From Tubulanus polymorphus (lineage: Eukaryota > Nemertea > Palaeonemertea > Tubulaniformes > Tubulanidae), in NCBI RefSeq assembly GCF_964204645.1, contig NC_134030.1, positions 2,023,855-2,087,854 on the forward strand: a stretch of DNA of 64,000 nt. Direction: 5' to 3'. This document shows positions 10,540-22,035 of the stretch, in pieces. A model generated the notes under the pieces. It did not search any database, was not told where the DNA came from, and worked only from the letters and a program-made list of their open reading frames with translations. Position numbers and translations under genes: made by a program. Numbering within the stretch: position 1 is the first letter of the stretch; each line of letters begins with the position of its first letter.

Positions 10540-11721
10540 TTTCTTTGATTCTCAATTGGAAAATATATCTAGGTCAATTGTCACTATGTCAACTATCTAC
10601 CGGTTAACAGAGCAACTGGCCTCTTAATATTGTGAATAAACAAATTGACGAATTTATACAGGAAGAGAATAAAACCTGTAGAAATGTAGATTACATAGCA
10701 GTGCACCGGTGCAATTGAGTCAGGGCTAGGGAAGCATTCAGAGCGTTATCGATTGTTGACTTATAGACAGTTCCGTGAATAACAAAATATCTAACATGCT
10801 TTCATGACACAAAACATGAACAGACCAATAAAAGGAGACATATACACGTATTTTTAGAACAAACTGATTAGGTTTTGGTTTATTCAGTTTATTGGCTTCT
10901 GAAACCAGTTTATGCAATGTAAAAGCTTTACTCAAAACGCCTAGGTTTACGGTGCCGGGTTCATAAACCAGGGACGCATCCAGACGCGAGCCATTTTGTA
11001 AAATTCTGCCTCTGGATTCGCCCTTGACAAAACCAGTGTAAACAAATGTGATTTTTAAGTGGTTTGCTTTAGACACAAGAGACGGACCCACACAACATGC
11101 CTAAGGTTTAAACAGATGAATGACTCGATGGCTTTAGATGCTGAATACACGTAGTAAGAATTATTCAGCAGCGGAGACTTGAGAGATTTATAATCTCGGT
11201 ATAAACATAGACATTTTGATGATGTTGGAATGGACTTGATTCAAGTAGATTCAAGACAATATGATAGAGAAGAATCTGGAAATAAAATAGAGACACATTG
11301 AGTGATGTGACCGACTTATGCAAATTGACAATAATTCCTATTTTAGAGTGCAAAAACACTTGATACACAATACATTCGCTGGTAATAGTTTAAAACATTT
11401 TCTAAGTCTCAGTGTTCTCCATCTAGCGGAAGGAGCTGTATTTGTTGGGTATGATATCGGTGCTGAAGTAGCAAAGCAATACAGAAAGTTAAGCTTAATT
11501 TTTGTTCAATCACCTATAGGGGCAGTGGATATTTTCAGAGGGGTGGATGTAAAAAGGAATGGGGTGGCCGCCCGTTAGTTAAAACCTTGTGGAGATCACT
11601 TGAGTCTTGACTATGTTAATAGTACATACACTGCAAAACAACAAAAATATACATTATTATCACAACTATATTGAAGCATTTTGAGATTGTCGAAAAAAAC
11701 TACACACAATTCATATTAAAA
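10540..11721. other. Intergenic between the MITE and the 920-codon frame
   Basis: A - strand frame of 117 codons (10738-11091) and an 86-codon + frame (11318-11578) occur here. Neither shows a recognisable motif, flanking splice sites or biased composition, and I do not call them. The part nearest 11721 may be the 3' UTR of the gene to the right. Confidence 0.4.
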
Positions 11722-14484
11722 TCATCGTGAAAATGATCGGTTTCTTTTCACCGGTATATTCTGTTCGATTGTCTCATCGTCGAGGCAACGCTTAGGGCTA
11801 AGCCTCTCATTGGTTGATTCAGTGACTGTATCCGTGGAGTTGGCAGACGCATTCTGCCGTAAATCATTTATTTCTGTCGTCGTTTCCGGTAAATTTGACA
11901 ATCCGAACAACTTCGATTGTTCGTTAATCCGCGACCGAAGATCGTCGATATCGATATCAAAATCAGCGGGCTGCGCCGTCATTGTTGTGGTGGCCGCGGC
12001 GATATCGAAACTCAACTCGACGTCTCCCGATTTACACGAGTTCAAACACGAGTCGATGACGTCATCGGTGATCGTCATGTCGACCGGTTGTTGAATAAAT
12101 CCGTCTGCCGACGACGATGACGTAAACGAGAATAACCCGAACGATTTATTGAAACGTTCTGTCGCCGCGGTAACCGTGGTACCGTGTTTGAATTTTGCAT
12201 TGTTGCGTCGTTTCACGGGTCGTTCGCCGTAACCCTTCGCGTAACACATCTGAGCGACAGGATTGTTTTTAGCGGCATCACGCGGAGGACGGTAACCACG
12301 CAGCGGTCGGTTACCGCACTTCTGACACGTACACATAGTATCGACTCCGTCGAGTTTATCTCGGAATAATCTCGACAACGAGGTCGTCTCAGCTGACAGA
12401 TCGATTACACCCCGTTCTAACAATCCGATGATACATTTCTCCATTAAATCAATGACGTTGATTTCGTCGTCGTCGGTTGTTGTTTTATCGTTTGTTGTTT
12501 CGATGTTCTCTTTATTCGCGTCGTCCTCCTTCAAGTCGTGCTCTTTACTCAGATTATCGACGTGTTCTTTCGGTAAGTTTTGGAAGTACTTCGGTTCGTA
12601 AGGTTTGACGAGATTCATCGGGATCGCCGGTGATTCCCGTTCGTAATCGCTACAAACCCGTCTAACCGAAATCATCTGTTGGACCGATCTGTTGCCTGGT
12701 AACACGTGACTAGGCTCATTGCCTGGTAACATACGAGTATGCCCATTGTTGTTCGTTGATGTAGGTATTATCAGATCACGTCCACCCACTGCTGCTGCTG
12801 CTGCTGGTGGTGACATCATGTCAATAGATTCATTACTCGAGAACATTGGAGCAGCAGATCTATTAATATCTCTGCGGTGATATACTCCGGGTTCACTCGG
12901 AGACCAACTAGCAGGCTGGATACAACAACCGACAGGCTGGTTGCATGAAGCAGGCTGGATACAATGACCGACAGGCTGGTTGCATGAAGCAGGCTGGATA
13001 CAACGCCCAGGCTGGTTGCATGAAGCAAGCTGGTTGTGAGGAACAGGCTGGTTTAGAGAAGCATGCTGATTATGAGGAACAGGTTGATTGCACGGAGACA
13101 GTTGTCCGGGCTGGCTGCGCAGTACAGATGCTGACTGGTTTGAGACAGGTGCTGAATGCGTAGATACAGCAGGTACCGGCCTGATTAATGGAATGTGTGC
13201 TATTTGATATCTCTTTTGATATTGATAATAAAACTGTTCACGTTGTTGATTAAACCAAACACCTTTCAAGTGGCGAGAAGTGTTACTATCAAACTCATAT
13301 CTGTGAAGATGAAGATGATTAGAGGAAGGGGAGTTGAATCTGTTGTATTGATGATAAGTCTTTTGTGGTAGATATTCAGGTATTTTCAGTAATGGTGGTG
13401 GTGCAGTACCAGCAGCAGCAGTACCAGCAGCACCAGCAGCTGCTATGGCTTTTTGTCTCCTCGCTGATTGTAGAATATCAAGCGTGTGCTGATGTCGATT
13501 CCACATGAAATCAACCGGTGATCGTTGATGTTGATGATGTTGATGATGCTGCTGCTGCTGTTGTTGATGCTGCTGCTGATACTGGTAAAAGTTTTTCTGA
13601 AATTTGTCCACAATCGTTTTTGCGAAATGTCCTTGAAGCGTGGAGACAATGTTTGTACGCGGAGGAGGTATAAGCAGTGGAGGAGGTGGTGATGGTGCTC
13701 TGACTATTTGAGGGTTATTCGTCCATGTAGCGGTCACTGGTATATTCTCCAATGGTTGACGTTTGAGGCTGAAATCTAAATCAAACATTGATGACTGGTA
13801 GGGGAAAGTGCGAGGAGTTGGGGAAGTGCGAGGAGTTGGGGAAGTACAAGGTGCTGATTGAGGGGGCGTATGAGGGGCTGGTTGAGGGAACATGTGAGGG
13901 GCTTGTTGAACCACTTGATGAGGAGTTGAGCCAATTATGTGATGGGCTAGATGTGGAGCCGATTGAGGGGATATTTGAAGGGCTGACTGGCCGAAATACA
14001 CAGGCAGTTTTTGCATGTGTTCTGAATCACTCTTATTTCTAAGTGCTGCTGGTGTTAGTGCTGTAGGTTCTGTTGCTGCAGGTTTTGTTGGTGGTGAAGG
14101 TTCTGCTGGTCCAGGTTCTGAGATATTTTCATCCTCATCAAAATCGATGTTTAATCTCTTATGATTATCGACGGGACTGTCTGAATTATATCCGCTATCG
14201 AACGCGTCATCCGGTACCGTATCCATGACGACGATTGCGTTATTTTCCGTAGTCTGTTGTTGTTGGTCACTAGGTGGCGGTAGCGATGGTGCCGTTGTTA
14301 GATACTCGTTCACCATTTTGTCGAGGTTTTTGTGTGGTTTATATAAGCGATGATGCGGATGCTGGTTAAGTCGTCCTGAAGATGGATGAATCAAAGTGAC
14401 GTTCTGTAACATCTTGCCCGATACGGTGACCAATGTTCGAACAACCTGTAAATCATAAATCAAATTTGATAAATATAGAAGCAT
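11722..14484 (-). CDS. Unrecognised Q/H/P-rich protein, probably last exon
   Basis: An uninterrupted 920-codon frame. An ATG opens it at 14484, but TTTGATTTATGATTTACAG ends at 14446 on the coding strand and looks like a splice acceptor. The exon therefore more likely starts at 14445 (residue 14, VVRTLVTVSGKMLQ), with earlier exons not found. Composition: acidic residues around 95-125; S/P/A/Q-rich 165-230; a Q/H run at about 300-320; an alanine run near 345; a repeat at about 465-530 based on CIQPASCNQPVGH (39-nt DNA period); and a more ordered-looking stretch from about 670. Around 715-750 sits CTCQKCGNRPLRGYRPP with cysteines at 718, 720, 723 and 747, which could bind metal. It is followed by basic ERPVKRRNNAKFKHG. 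A second basic patch, PVKRNR, is close to the C-terminus. A nuclear or RNA-associated protein is possible but only inferred. The third-position pattern and the persistent composition support real coding. Confidence 0.75.
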   Translation of the reverse strand: MLLYLSNLIYDLQVVRTLVTVSGKMLQNVTLIHPSSGRLNQHPHHRLYKPHKNLDKMVNEYLTTAPSLPPPSDQQQQTTENNAIVVMDTVPDDAFDSGYNSDSPVDNHKRLNIDFDEDENISEPGPAEPSPPTKPAATEPTALTPAALRNKSDSEHMQKLPVYFGQSALQISPQSAPHLAHHIIGSTPHQVVQQAPHMFPQPAPHTPPQSAPCTSPTPRTSPTPRTFPYQSSMFDLDFSLKRQPLENIPVTATWTNNPQIVRAPSPPPPLLIPPPRTNIVSTLQGHFAKTIVDKFQKNFYQYQQQHQQQQQQHHQHHQHQRSPVDFMWNRHQHTLDILQSARRQKAIAAAGAAGTAAAGTAPPPLLKIPEYLPQKTYHQYNRFNSPSSNHLHLHRYEFDSNTSRHLKGVWFNQQREQFYYQYQKRYQIAHIPLIRPVPAVSTHSAPVSNQSASVLRSQPGQLSPCNQPVPHNQHASLNQPVPHNQLASCNQPGRCIQPASCNQPVGHCIQPASCNQPVGCCIQPASWSPSEPGVYHRRDINRSAAPMFSSNESIDMMSPPAAAAAVGGRDLIIPTSTNNNGHTRMLPGNEPSHVLPGNRSVQQMISVRRVCSDYERESPAIPMNLVKPYEPKYFQNLPKEHVDNLSKEHDLKEDDANKENIETTNDKTTTDDDEINVIDLMEKCIIGLLERGVIDLSAETTSLSRLFRDKLDGVDTMCTCQKCGNRPLRGYRPPRDAAKNNPVAQMCYAKGYGERPVKRRNNAKFKHGTTVTAATERFNKSFGLFSFTSSSSADGFIQQPVDMTITDDVIDSCLNSCKSGDVELSFDIAAATTTMTAQPADFDIDIDDLRSRINEQSKLFGLSNLPETTTEINDLRQNASANSTDTVTESTNERLSPKRCLDDETIEQNIPVKRNRSFSR

Positions 14485-14639
14485 TCAACAGGGGGCGCCA
14501 CTTTTATTTGACTTTTATTTGCATTTTCCCTGATGTTATTTTCAATCAATTAACTTAGTAATAAAAATGTATGTAAATATAGTAGATGTTATTTTTAATC
14601 AATAAACTGTTTGATTTTACACGCGATCTAAAAATCTCA

Positions 14640-14745
14640 GCATATTTCCCTGACTTTTCCCTGATTTTTAGCTTTTTTCACAAAATTCCCTGACTTTTTT
14701 AAAGAAAAGAAAATTCCCGACTTTCCCCCTGATTTCCCTCGGTGA
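14640..14745. repeat. CCCTGACTTTT dispersed repeat, copy 1
   Basis: This copy matches 19210-19310: TTTCCCTGACTTTTC, TTTTTAGCT, TTTCACAAAATTCCC, GACTTTTTTAAAGA and AAGAAAATTCC in the same order. It is probably a non-autonomous interspersed element. Confidence 0.7.
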
Positions 14746-14837
14746 TACTCATAATTAATTAGAGATTGAAAACGTCTTGCACACATTACACACATCTCTT
14801 ATTTTCCTTTCCTTTAATTGCAACTATAATATCATCT

Positions 14838-14899
14838 TCACCCGTCAAGGGATTCGAACCCACTACGCTAAAGCTGTTCCCCGAACCCCTTGACCTCAC

Positions 14900-14900
<1 letters not shown>
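14838..14900 (-). other. tRNA-like hairpin, not a functional tRNA
   Basis: On the - strand GTCAAGGGGTTCG pairs with CGAATCCCTTGAC as a 13-bp stem (one G-T pair). The loop contains TTAGCGTAGTGG. The right side includes GGTTCGAATCC, a perfect RNA polymerase III B-box/T-loop match. The A-box-like TAGCGTAGTGG lies directly against it instead of about 30 bases away, and no acceptor stem or anticodon arm can be built. A degenerate tRNA-derived SINE piece is the best guess. Confidence 0.4.
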
Positions 14901-15833
<933 letters not shown>

Positions 15834-16159
15834 ATAACAGAAATTGGGTCCCTACGTCAATTTTACCAGAATGCAAGGATTTTCAATGAGTTTAAGAGAA
15901 ATCTGTCGATTTTAGAGGTCGTTCAAGGTGTAATTTCGACGGTATAAACCCTTGAGACTGGGCAGAGATAGATGTCAATAACCTGGAGGCTCGCTGCTGT
16001 TAGAAAAAACATCACAATGAAAATATCTTATATCACATTTCATCATTTCCTGTTCGAGAAACAATGAGAACTGCGACGACCAAACTGCTGTATCTCTTAT
16101 TTCCTATAACAAAAAAATAAACCGGATGTTTCTTCCTTAAGATGAAGATATCTGAACCT

Positions 16160-16455
16160 CTCCAAAGAGTTTGATGGTACAATAGACTCCGCTCAAGTCA
16201 GATATTTTGACTTGAGAGTGATATCTGAGTTTGATGATACAGTAGACTCCGCTCAAGTCGGATCTTTTGACTTAAGAGTGATATCTGAGTTGGATGGTAC
16301 AGTAGACTCCGCTCAAGTCTGATATTTTGACTTGAGAGTGATATCTGAGTTGGATGGTACAGTAGACTCCGCTCAAGTCGGATCTTTTGACTTGAGAGTG
16401 ATATATCTGAGTTGGATGGTACAGTAGACTCCGCTCAAGTCGGATCTTTTAACTT
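16160..16455. repeat. ~64-bp minisatellite with dyad symmetry
   Basis: About 4.5 units each contain GGTACAGTAGACTCCGCTCA, then AGTCGGATCTTTTGACTTGA and GAGTGATATCTGAGTT. Each unit contains CTCAAGTC and GACTTGAG separated by 9 bases, an 8-bp hairpin. Confidence 0.95.
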
Positions 16456-17155
16456 TAGAACCCGCTAAAGTTGTATTCTATTTGTTTACAAAAAATTCAG
16501 CTAGAATATAGGAGCAGAAAGTTATGTAAATGAATATGTGAGATATGAACTGTTGTCTATGAGTTGACTGAGCATATAGACTGTAATATGCGGTAGATAG
16601 TTTCTCGGTTTTCATAATGCTCAGAATATTCTCTGATAATTGTGTGAAATACAATAGAATAGAAACTATGAATAGAACGATTGTTCCTACGAAAAAACCT
16701 ATTCATAAAATCTCTCATGAAAATTTCATATGTTTCACATATTTTTCGATCGAGACATTTGTGCAAACAATACTTTCAGTTTAGCCTTCACACTACCGAT
16801 TCACGGCAGATAATTGAACAGATAATCAATAAGTTTCAATGGAGTCTGCTTAGCCTAGGAATTAGGATATTCATTTACTCTACAGCTATTTCTATGGCAT
16901 ATGGAGGGAGAGACTATAAAACGCATTTTCAATATTTACAAAATAACAGAAAATAATAAACTTTAATGAAATATAACAAAGTTATTAACAATACGTGTCT
17001 ACACTATTAACAATATATTAACTATTTGAGGGATCTTTATACATCTAAGTCTAGCTAACTGGGTTGTTGGATTTTTTAGAATATCAAGGTTTCCAAAAGT
17101 ATTCAAATAAGTTTTCACGGATTTTATCAAGTAGAATCAAAAATAAAATGTAATA
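16456..17155. other. Intergenic, nothing recognised
   Basis: AT-rich sequence without supported exons. Two overlapping frames near 16557-16956 on opposite strands look like chance. Confidence 0.4.
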
Positions 17156-17159
17156 TCCT

Positions 17160-17350
17160 TAAGTCAAATTTAAAAACACACCTTTTTAAAACTACTTATA
17201 TGTTTTAAGCTTTTTTTACTGTGTTTTATCATAAGCTTTTTAAGTTCTTGATTTTATGTAAATGTATTAACCCTTTGTACAGCGCATTAGATTATTATTT
17301 TAGTTATGCGCTATATAAGAAATAAATTATTATTATTATTATATTATTAA
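17160..17350 (+). mobile_element. 3' tail of a non-LTR (CR1/L2-like) retrotransposon
   Basis: The sequence runs through TTAAAAACACACCTTTTTAAA, GTACAGCGCATTAGA and TTATGCGCTATATAAGAAAT into a TTATTATTATTA microsatellite tail. A GCGCTATATAA-type end followed by short tandem tail repeats is characteristic of CR1/L2-group LINE or SINE 3' ends (family knowledge). No reverse transcriptase remains, so it is a 5'-truncated copy. Confidence 0.65.
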
Positions 17351-19205
17351 TTCATCGCCTAAAGCTCAACAAGCGGAGCGTGATCTGTCATTTCTATAGA
17401 ATTGAAGGTTTGATAATTTATTTACACGTAAAATACCAAATTCTAAATTCGAATAAACTAATTACTAAATCATCATCAAAGTAATGACGTAAAGTAAAGT
17501 AAAGTCTGATGTGATGTTGTCAGTCAGGACAAATAACCAGTAACATCAACAAAAAATGACACATTGACAGTTGCTGCATGTATCCTCTGATAGATCAGTG
17601 ATACCTGACCCTGAATACAAAACATGGACAGACAGACAGACTAACTAACAAACCTGCAAAACATGGTCTGCATTGTGGAACTATCACACTCTCCTATCCA
17701 CAATCCACTTTTAACTCATCCACTATCCAATTCTAATTCTAACGACAAGTTCCACGCTGTTTAGTTCGTCTCTATCGGAAAAAATCTATCGTCAGATCTT
17801 CTTATCTATCAACGAATCCACAATCTATCCACAGTCCACAATCAATCCACAGTCCACAATCTATCTATCCACAGTCCATGTACCGAATAATCATAATTTT
17901 TCTACAATTGTCCATGCTGCAGAAGACAAAATGTTGTACACTGTTGATGACTATACTATTATCCTCAATCGAGGTCTCGTTATAAATCTGTAGCTAATAA
18001 CGTATCCCCCGCGGCCGAAACGTTCATACCGTGTTTACTACGAATAGTCGATTGTCAAATGCCCCACGTCGAGTCTCCGATATCGAAGTACCCTTGACCT
18101 AACAACTGTAAACAAGGTCAGGGACACTATTCGTAGATAGCTCAATCAATTCAAGGTCGTAATCATAAAAATTCATGTAACAATCACTGAACAACAATTA
18201 ATGTCCGTCGGTTTTTTTCTAATTCAAATTGCGAGTAATTGATGATGACGATGACGGCGAACTCAGACGTCTCTGTCTCCAGATCTGTCGATCTGTTCTG
18301 ATCAGTATCTCCCTCACTCACTCAACAGATGTCGATTTAAAGCTCAATATCAAACTGCAATCGAAAACACGAGCGCACGAGTTTCCAGGTGGCAACTTTT
18401 TATACATGTATTTCCATTCTAATACGTCTGGTGCTGTGGAGATTTTTTTCTCTTCAATTGAATAACAACTCAACAATCTAGTAATCTCAGGGTCAAACAC
18501 TAGTTGTCTCACGGTCACGTTTGACTGTGTCGTTTTTGTAAAAATGCTGAGATTGATTTGCAAATCATTTTTCTGCGATGAACTGAACCGAGTGTTTTTA
18601 ATTTGAGAGATAGAGTCATCTCTGAGGGTTGTAATTAGTTCATTTTCAATTCGAGTCAAATCTGAACTCACAACAGTGGAATAATTGAGTTCTGAAGTTC
18701 TTTCCTAGAAAATAGATCTAAAATGCATGTATTTAGCGAGAGACCCTTTCTTATATTTCTACCCTTTTCTGCAGATGAACTTGTTGCCGAACACTGATGC
18801 TCAATCCATCCTTGATCATTTATATCAAAAACCTTACAGTTCTACAGTTCCCAATTAGATTATCGATTTCGATGAAAGTTTTAATTCCTGAAATTAACTA
18901 GGAACCATTGTCACGGACAATAACTTCAAATCTATTCAAGGTCTTTCTTAATTGTTTTCCCTGACTTGATCTGCTAAGAATCGAATCCATTAAAACAGTC
19001 AAAATATCCTCAGTGGAGAGTTCAAATAATTAATAATCCATAGCACAACAAACAGTTTCATTTCTCATATAGACCTATATAAACTAATAAATAATAAGTT
19101 GAACGTTATGGGGTTAAAATATACCAATTTTCAAATCCCTCAGAAATGAAAATTGCTTGCAGTCAAATATGTAAAACATAGACGAAAACTGTTTGTCATT
19201 CAAAC
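17351..19205. other. Intergenic, small repeats only
   Basis: Contains a short ATCCACAGTCCACAAT repeat at 17815-17880. An inverted pair CTACGAATAGT / ACTATTCGTAG lies at about 18038 and 18128, with a CCTTGACCT / AGGTCAGGG pair within it. Frames at 18229-18465 (+) and 18318-18671 (-) overlap each other, and I see no domain in either. Confidence 0.4.
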
Positions 19206-19209
19206 TATT

Positions 19210-19310
19210 TCAACAAATTTCCCTGACTTTTCTATAACTTTTAGCTATTTCACAAAATTCCCCGACTATTCGCAGACTTTTTTAAAGATAAGAAAATTCC
19301 TTGACTTTTG
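19210..19310. repeat. CCCTGACTTTT dispersed repeat, copy 2
   Basis: Same order of blocks as 14640-14745, in the same orientation, with scattered substitutions such as CCCCGACTATT in place of CCCTGACTTTT. Confidence 0.7.
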
Positions 19311-19591
19311 TCTGATCACCAGCGATCGCCTCTTTGTTGATCAATTAATTGGGTGCAGTTTTCAAGCAATCAATAAGTGAATGAAGTAGGAAGCCCTGAC
19401 TGCGGAACTGCAGAATTACAAATAAAATCTACTTACATTTTTGACGGCATTTTATGAAAACTGTAAACCTCTGATGACATAAATACCTGCAGCTGGTTCT
19501 GACCCCCATCACAAATTATATATATATATATAGTAGCTGCAGAAATAGAAAAAATAATTCCATCAAATCAGAGCCTGAAGAATGCAGTTAG

Positions 19592-19846
19592 GAAAATCAT
19601 TTCACCTGCCAATCACTTGATTCATTATCAAAACAAACAGACAATCGCGAGAGGGTTAGCGGCGAGGAAAAAAGTAAAAAAAACGGTCGAGGAGACAAAT
19701 CGGGCAAGAGGGCCGTGGATTATGAAGTGGACAGTGAGAGCAGTGAAAGTGATGAGAGCGGTAAGAGCAGTAAGAGTGGTTTAATAATTATAGGTGACCA
19801 AGAGGATAATGTGATTATAGCTCACACTCTGCACTCAACTCTGTGA
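19592..19846 (+). CDS. Possible orphan exon, Ser/Asp/Glu/Lys-rich (uncertain)
   Basis: An 84-codon open frame without an ATG, bounded by stops. It reads through a basic stretch (GEEKSKKNGRGDKSGKR) into an acidic serine stretch (DYEVDSESSESDESGKSSKS), then LIIIGDQEDNVIIAHTL and a stop. Charge-patterned S/D/E/K text like this is common in nuclear proteins and unlike the surrounding AT-rich non-coding DNA. An AGCGGTAAGAG inside could serve as a splice donor. No partner exon was found, and a purine-rich chance frame is a fair alternative. Confidence 0.25.
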   Translation, partial: ENHFTCQSLDSLSKQTDNRERVSGEEKSKKNGRGDKSGKRAVDYEVDSESSESDESGKSSKSGLIIIGDQEDNVIIAHTLHSTL

Positions 19847-22035
19847 TATCACTGATACATATCTGTCATTGTAAAGGGTAAAGTGTTAGCTTTAGTAAAC
19901 AAGGTTACAGATGACATACAAGATATCTGCACTTAATGAACCCTGCTGCCAGTTGATCATGAGACGCCATCATTCGTCAGGGTCTTTTTGTAACTTTGAA
20001 ATGGAAAATATAAATACTTAGTTTAATCACATCTATATGCCTTTAATATTAAGTCATATTTTATCATTTTTAATTTAAAATCATATTTCAAATCTTTTTC
20101 AGTGTCAAAAAACACTTTTGTCGGAAAATAATAATATGCCTTTCGTTAGACTAAGGAATTTCTGGCAATGGGCTTCATAGACTTAAGAATAGTGCCAGTC
20201 ACCACACCTGACTGGTTTACACCACACCTGACTGGTTAACTGACCACACACAGTTGACTGGTCACCACACTACTGACCATCCATGTCCATTGTTCTCATT
20301 CAACACAAACTTTCAAGCATGATGTAATCTCAACAGAGCAGTGCAGTTACTACTTACATTCGGAAGCCGCCAACTGTTTAAAACATTTTCCGCTGGTGTT
20401 GGCTTTTTATGGATAGGCCTACTGCGAGATTATTCTATAAAAAAAGCACTTTTCATTACTTTCAGTTTCTCACCACCACGTGCCCTTGCCACGGGATCAA
20501 TGATTCACCGTGATTTGATACGATTTAAAATATCAAATATTAAATGAAATCATTTCTATTTAAAAGTGGCTTTAGATATCTTGATCAATCAAGAGAATGA
20601 ATTTACAAAATAAAGGATTAGGACAAACTATTTACCAATGTGCGGGCCGGATTCAGAGAAAATTCTCAGACTTTTAAAAAAGCACTGAAACTACTCAGTT
20701 GGCAATTTTTCTATAAAACAATTATTTTTAAAAGGGTATATTTGTTTCTGGGTATTTCTACTATCGTTCGTGAACGTGGGTTTGATTATTTTCTAAAACG
20801 CTGAAGAAAAAAGCCGGGATAGGCCAAAATCATATGGAAATATCATTTAAAATGCTGGATTTAAAGTAGTGTATCAGAATTAGGTGCCACAGTGGGTGGT
20901 ATTGGACGTAATAAAGGACATTTAAATTCCGGCAGTGAATTTGTGCTACTACTTTAGTTCACATAAATTCCGCTATTGTTAATCATAGCGGCAGCACTGA
21001 ACGGTTACAATCGAATATGGCTTCGCGATTCTACTGTGGCATGCGAGGAGCATACTATATTTTTTGTCAAATGTCATTAATCATACAACTCTAGTTTGAT
21101 TTAACTAAATACATGTATCAATTCAAAAACTTTGTTTAAGCAAAAGATGATATCAAAATGATTTTGAAGTCATTTTTGTTGGGACTAGTTTTTCAGCGAA
21201 TGTATTTGCATCCGGTAAAGTGGCCAAATGAGCGATGACTCACATGCCACAGCAAGAATTTATAGCAAATTTTATTTTATTTTCGCATCTTATCAGAACC
21301 ATTAAATATTTTCATCATTTATCTACTTACTCAGTTAGTCCACTTTCCTCAGGTCATGCGGGAGCCAATAAATCTTATTTGTCAATCATTTACAATTATA
21401 TGTTTATTGTTAATGTTTATGCACTAATCAACGCAATAATATCACAATTGAATCCAGGCGGCGATTGATAATCTGCCAAGCGTGACAAAATGATTTCTTT
21501 TGATAACTTGCAAGTCGAAAAGCAGGACTTTTCCTCACTAGGACCTCAACGAAGTTTTTTCCAAAAGTCTAGCACTACTTAGATGCTACTGCAGTAGTGA
21601 AGCCTGTCTTAGGGATTCCTGAGTCACAACAGTATCAATACACCGGGTTAAGTTGGGACATAAATATCTTTCACTCCTAAGACATAAATTCCAGGCAAAG
21701 AAATTTCCTTACACAACGATCCAAAATATTGTCTAGAGAAAGTTTTGTGGGTTTCCTTGGGTTGTTCTTGCGCATCTATGATCTCTTTCTCACAGATTAT
21801 CTTATCCTCATGATGACCACTTATTTTGTCGCAATGCTAAAACCACCACGAAATCCGACAATTCAAATCAAGAATTTAGAAGTTTTTTTTCATTCATATT
21901 TCAGACAGTTTATTATCAAGCCTCTTAATCGAGTAATTTATTAGTTTACACATAATAGTTGTGAAAGACTTTTTTCTCTCTGTGATATTATAATAAATGC
22001 ACATGAGGTATAAACTGAGATTCAAAGAGTTTTTC
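19847..22035. other. Intergenic; TSN 3' flank at the right end
   Basis: A degenerate CACACCTGACTGGTT repeat sits at 20205-20285. Near 20995 is CATAGCGGCAGCACTGAACG, which recurs at 24158. TTTATT at 21909-21914 and 21937-21942 reads AATAAA on the - strand, 95-130 bases past the TSN stop codon, and these are candidate poly(A) signals. Short frames elsewhere are unsupported. Confidence 0.5.

Noticed and set aside
10738-11091. 117-codon - strand frame
   Set aside because: No motif, no splice signals and no biased composition; likely chance or part of an unidentified repeat.
18229-18671. Overlapping + and - frames of 78 and 117 codons
   Set aside because: They overlap on opposite strands and neither shows a domain or a splice partner.
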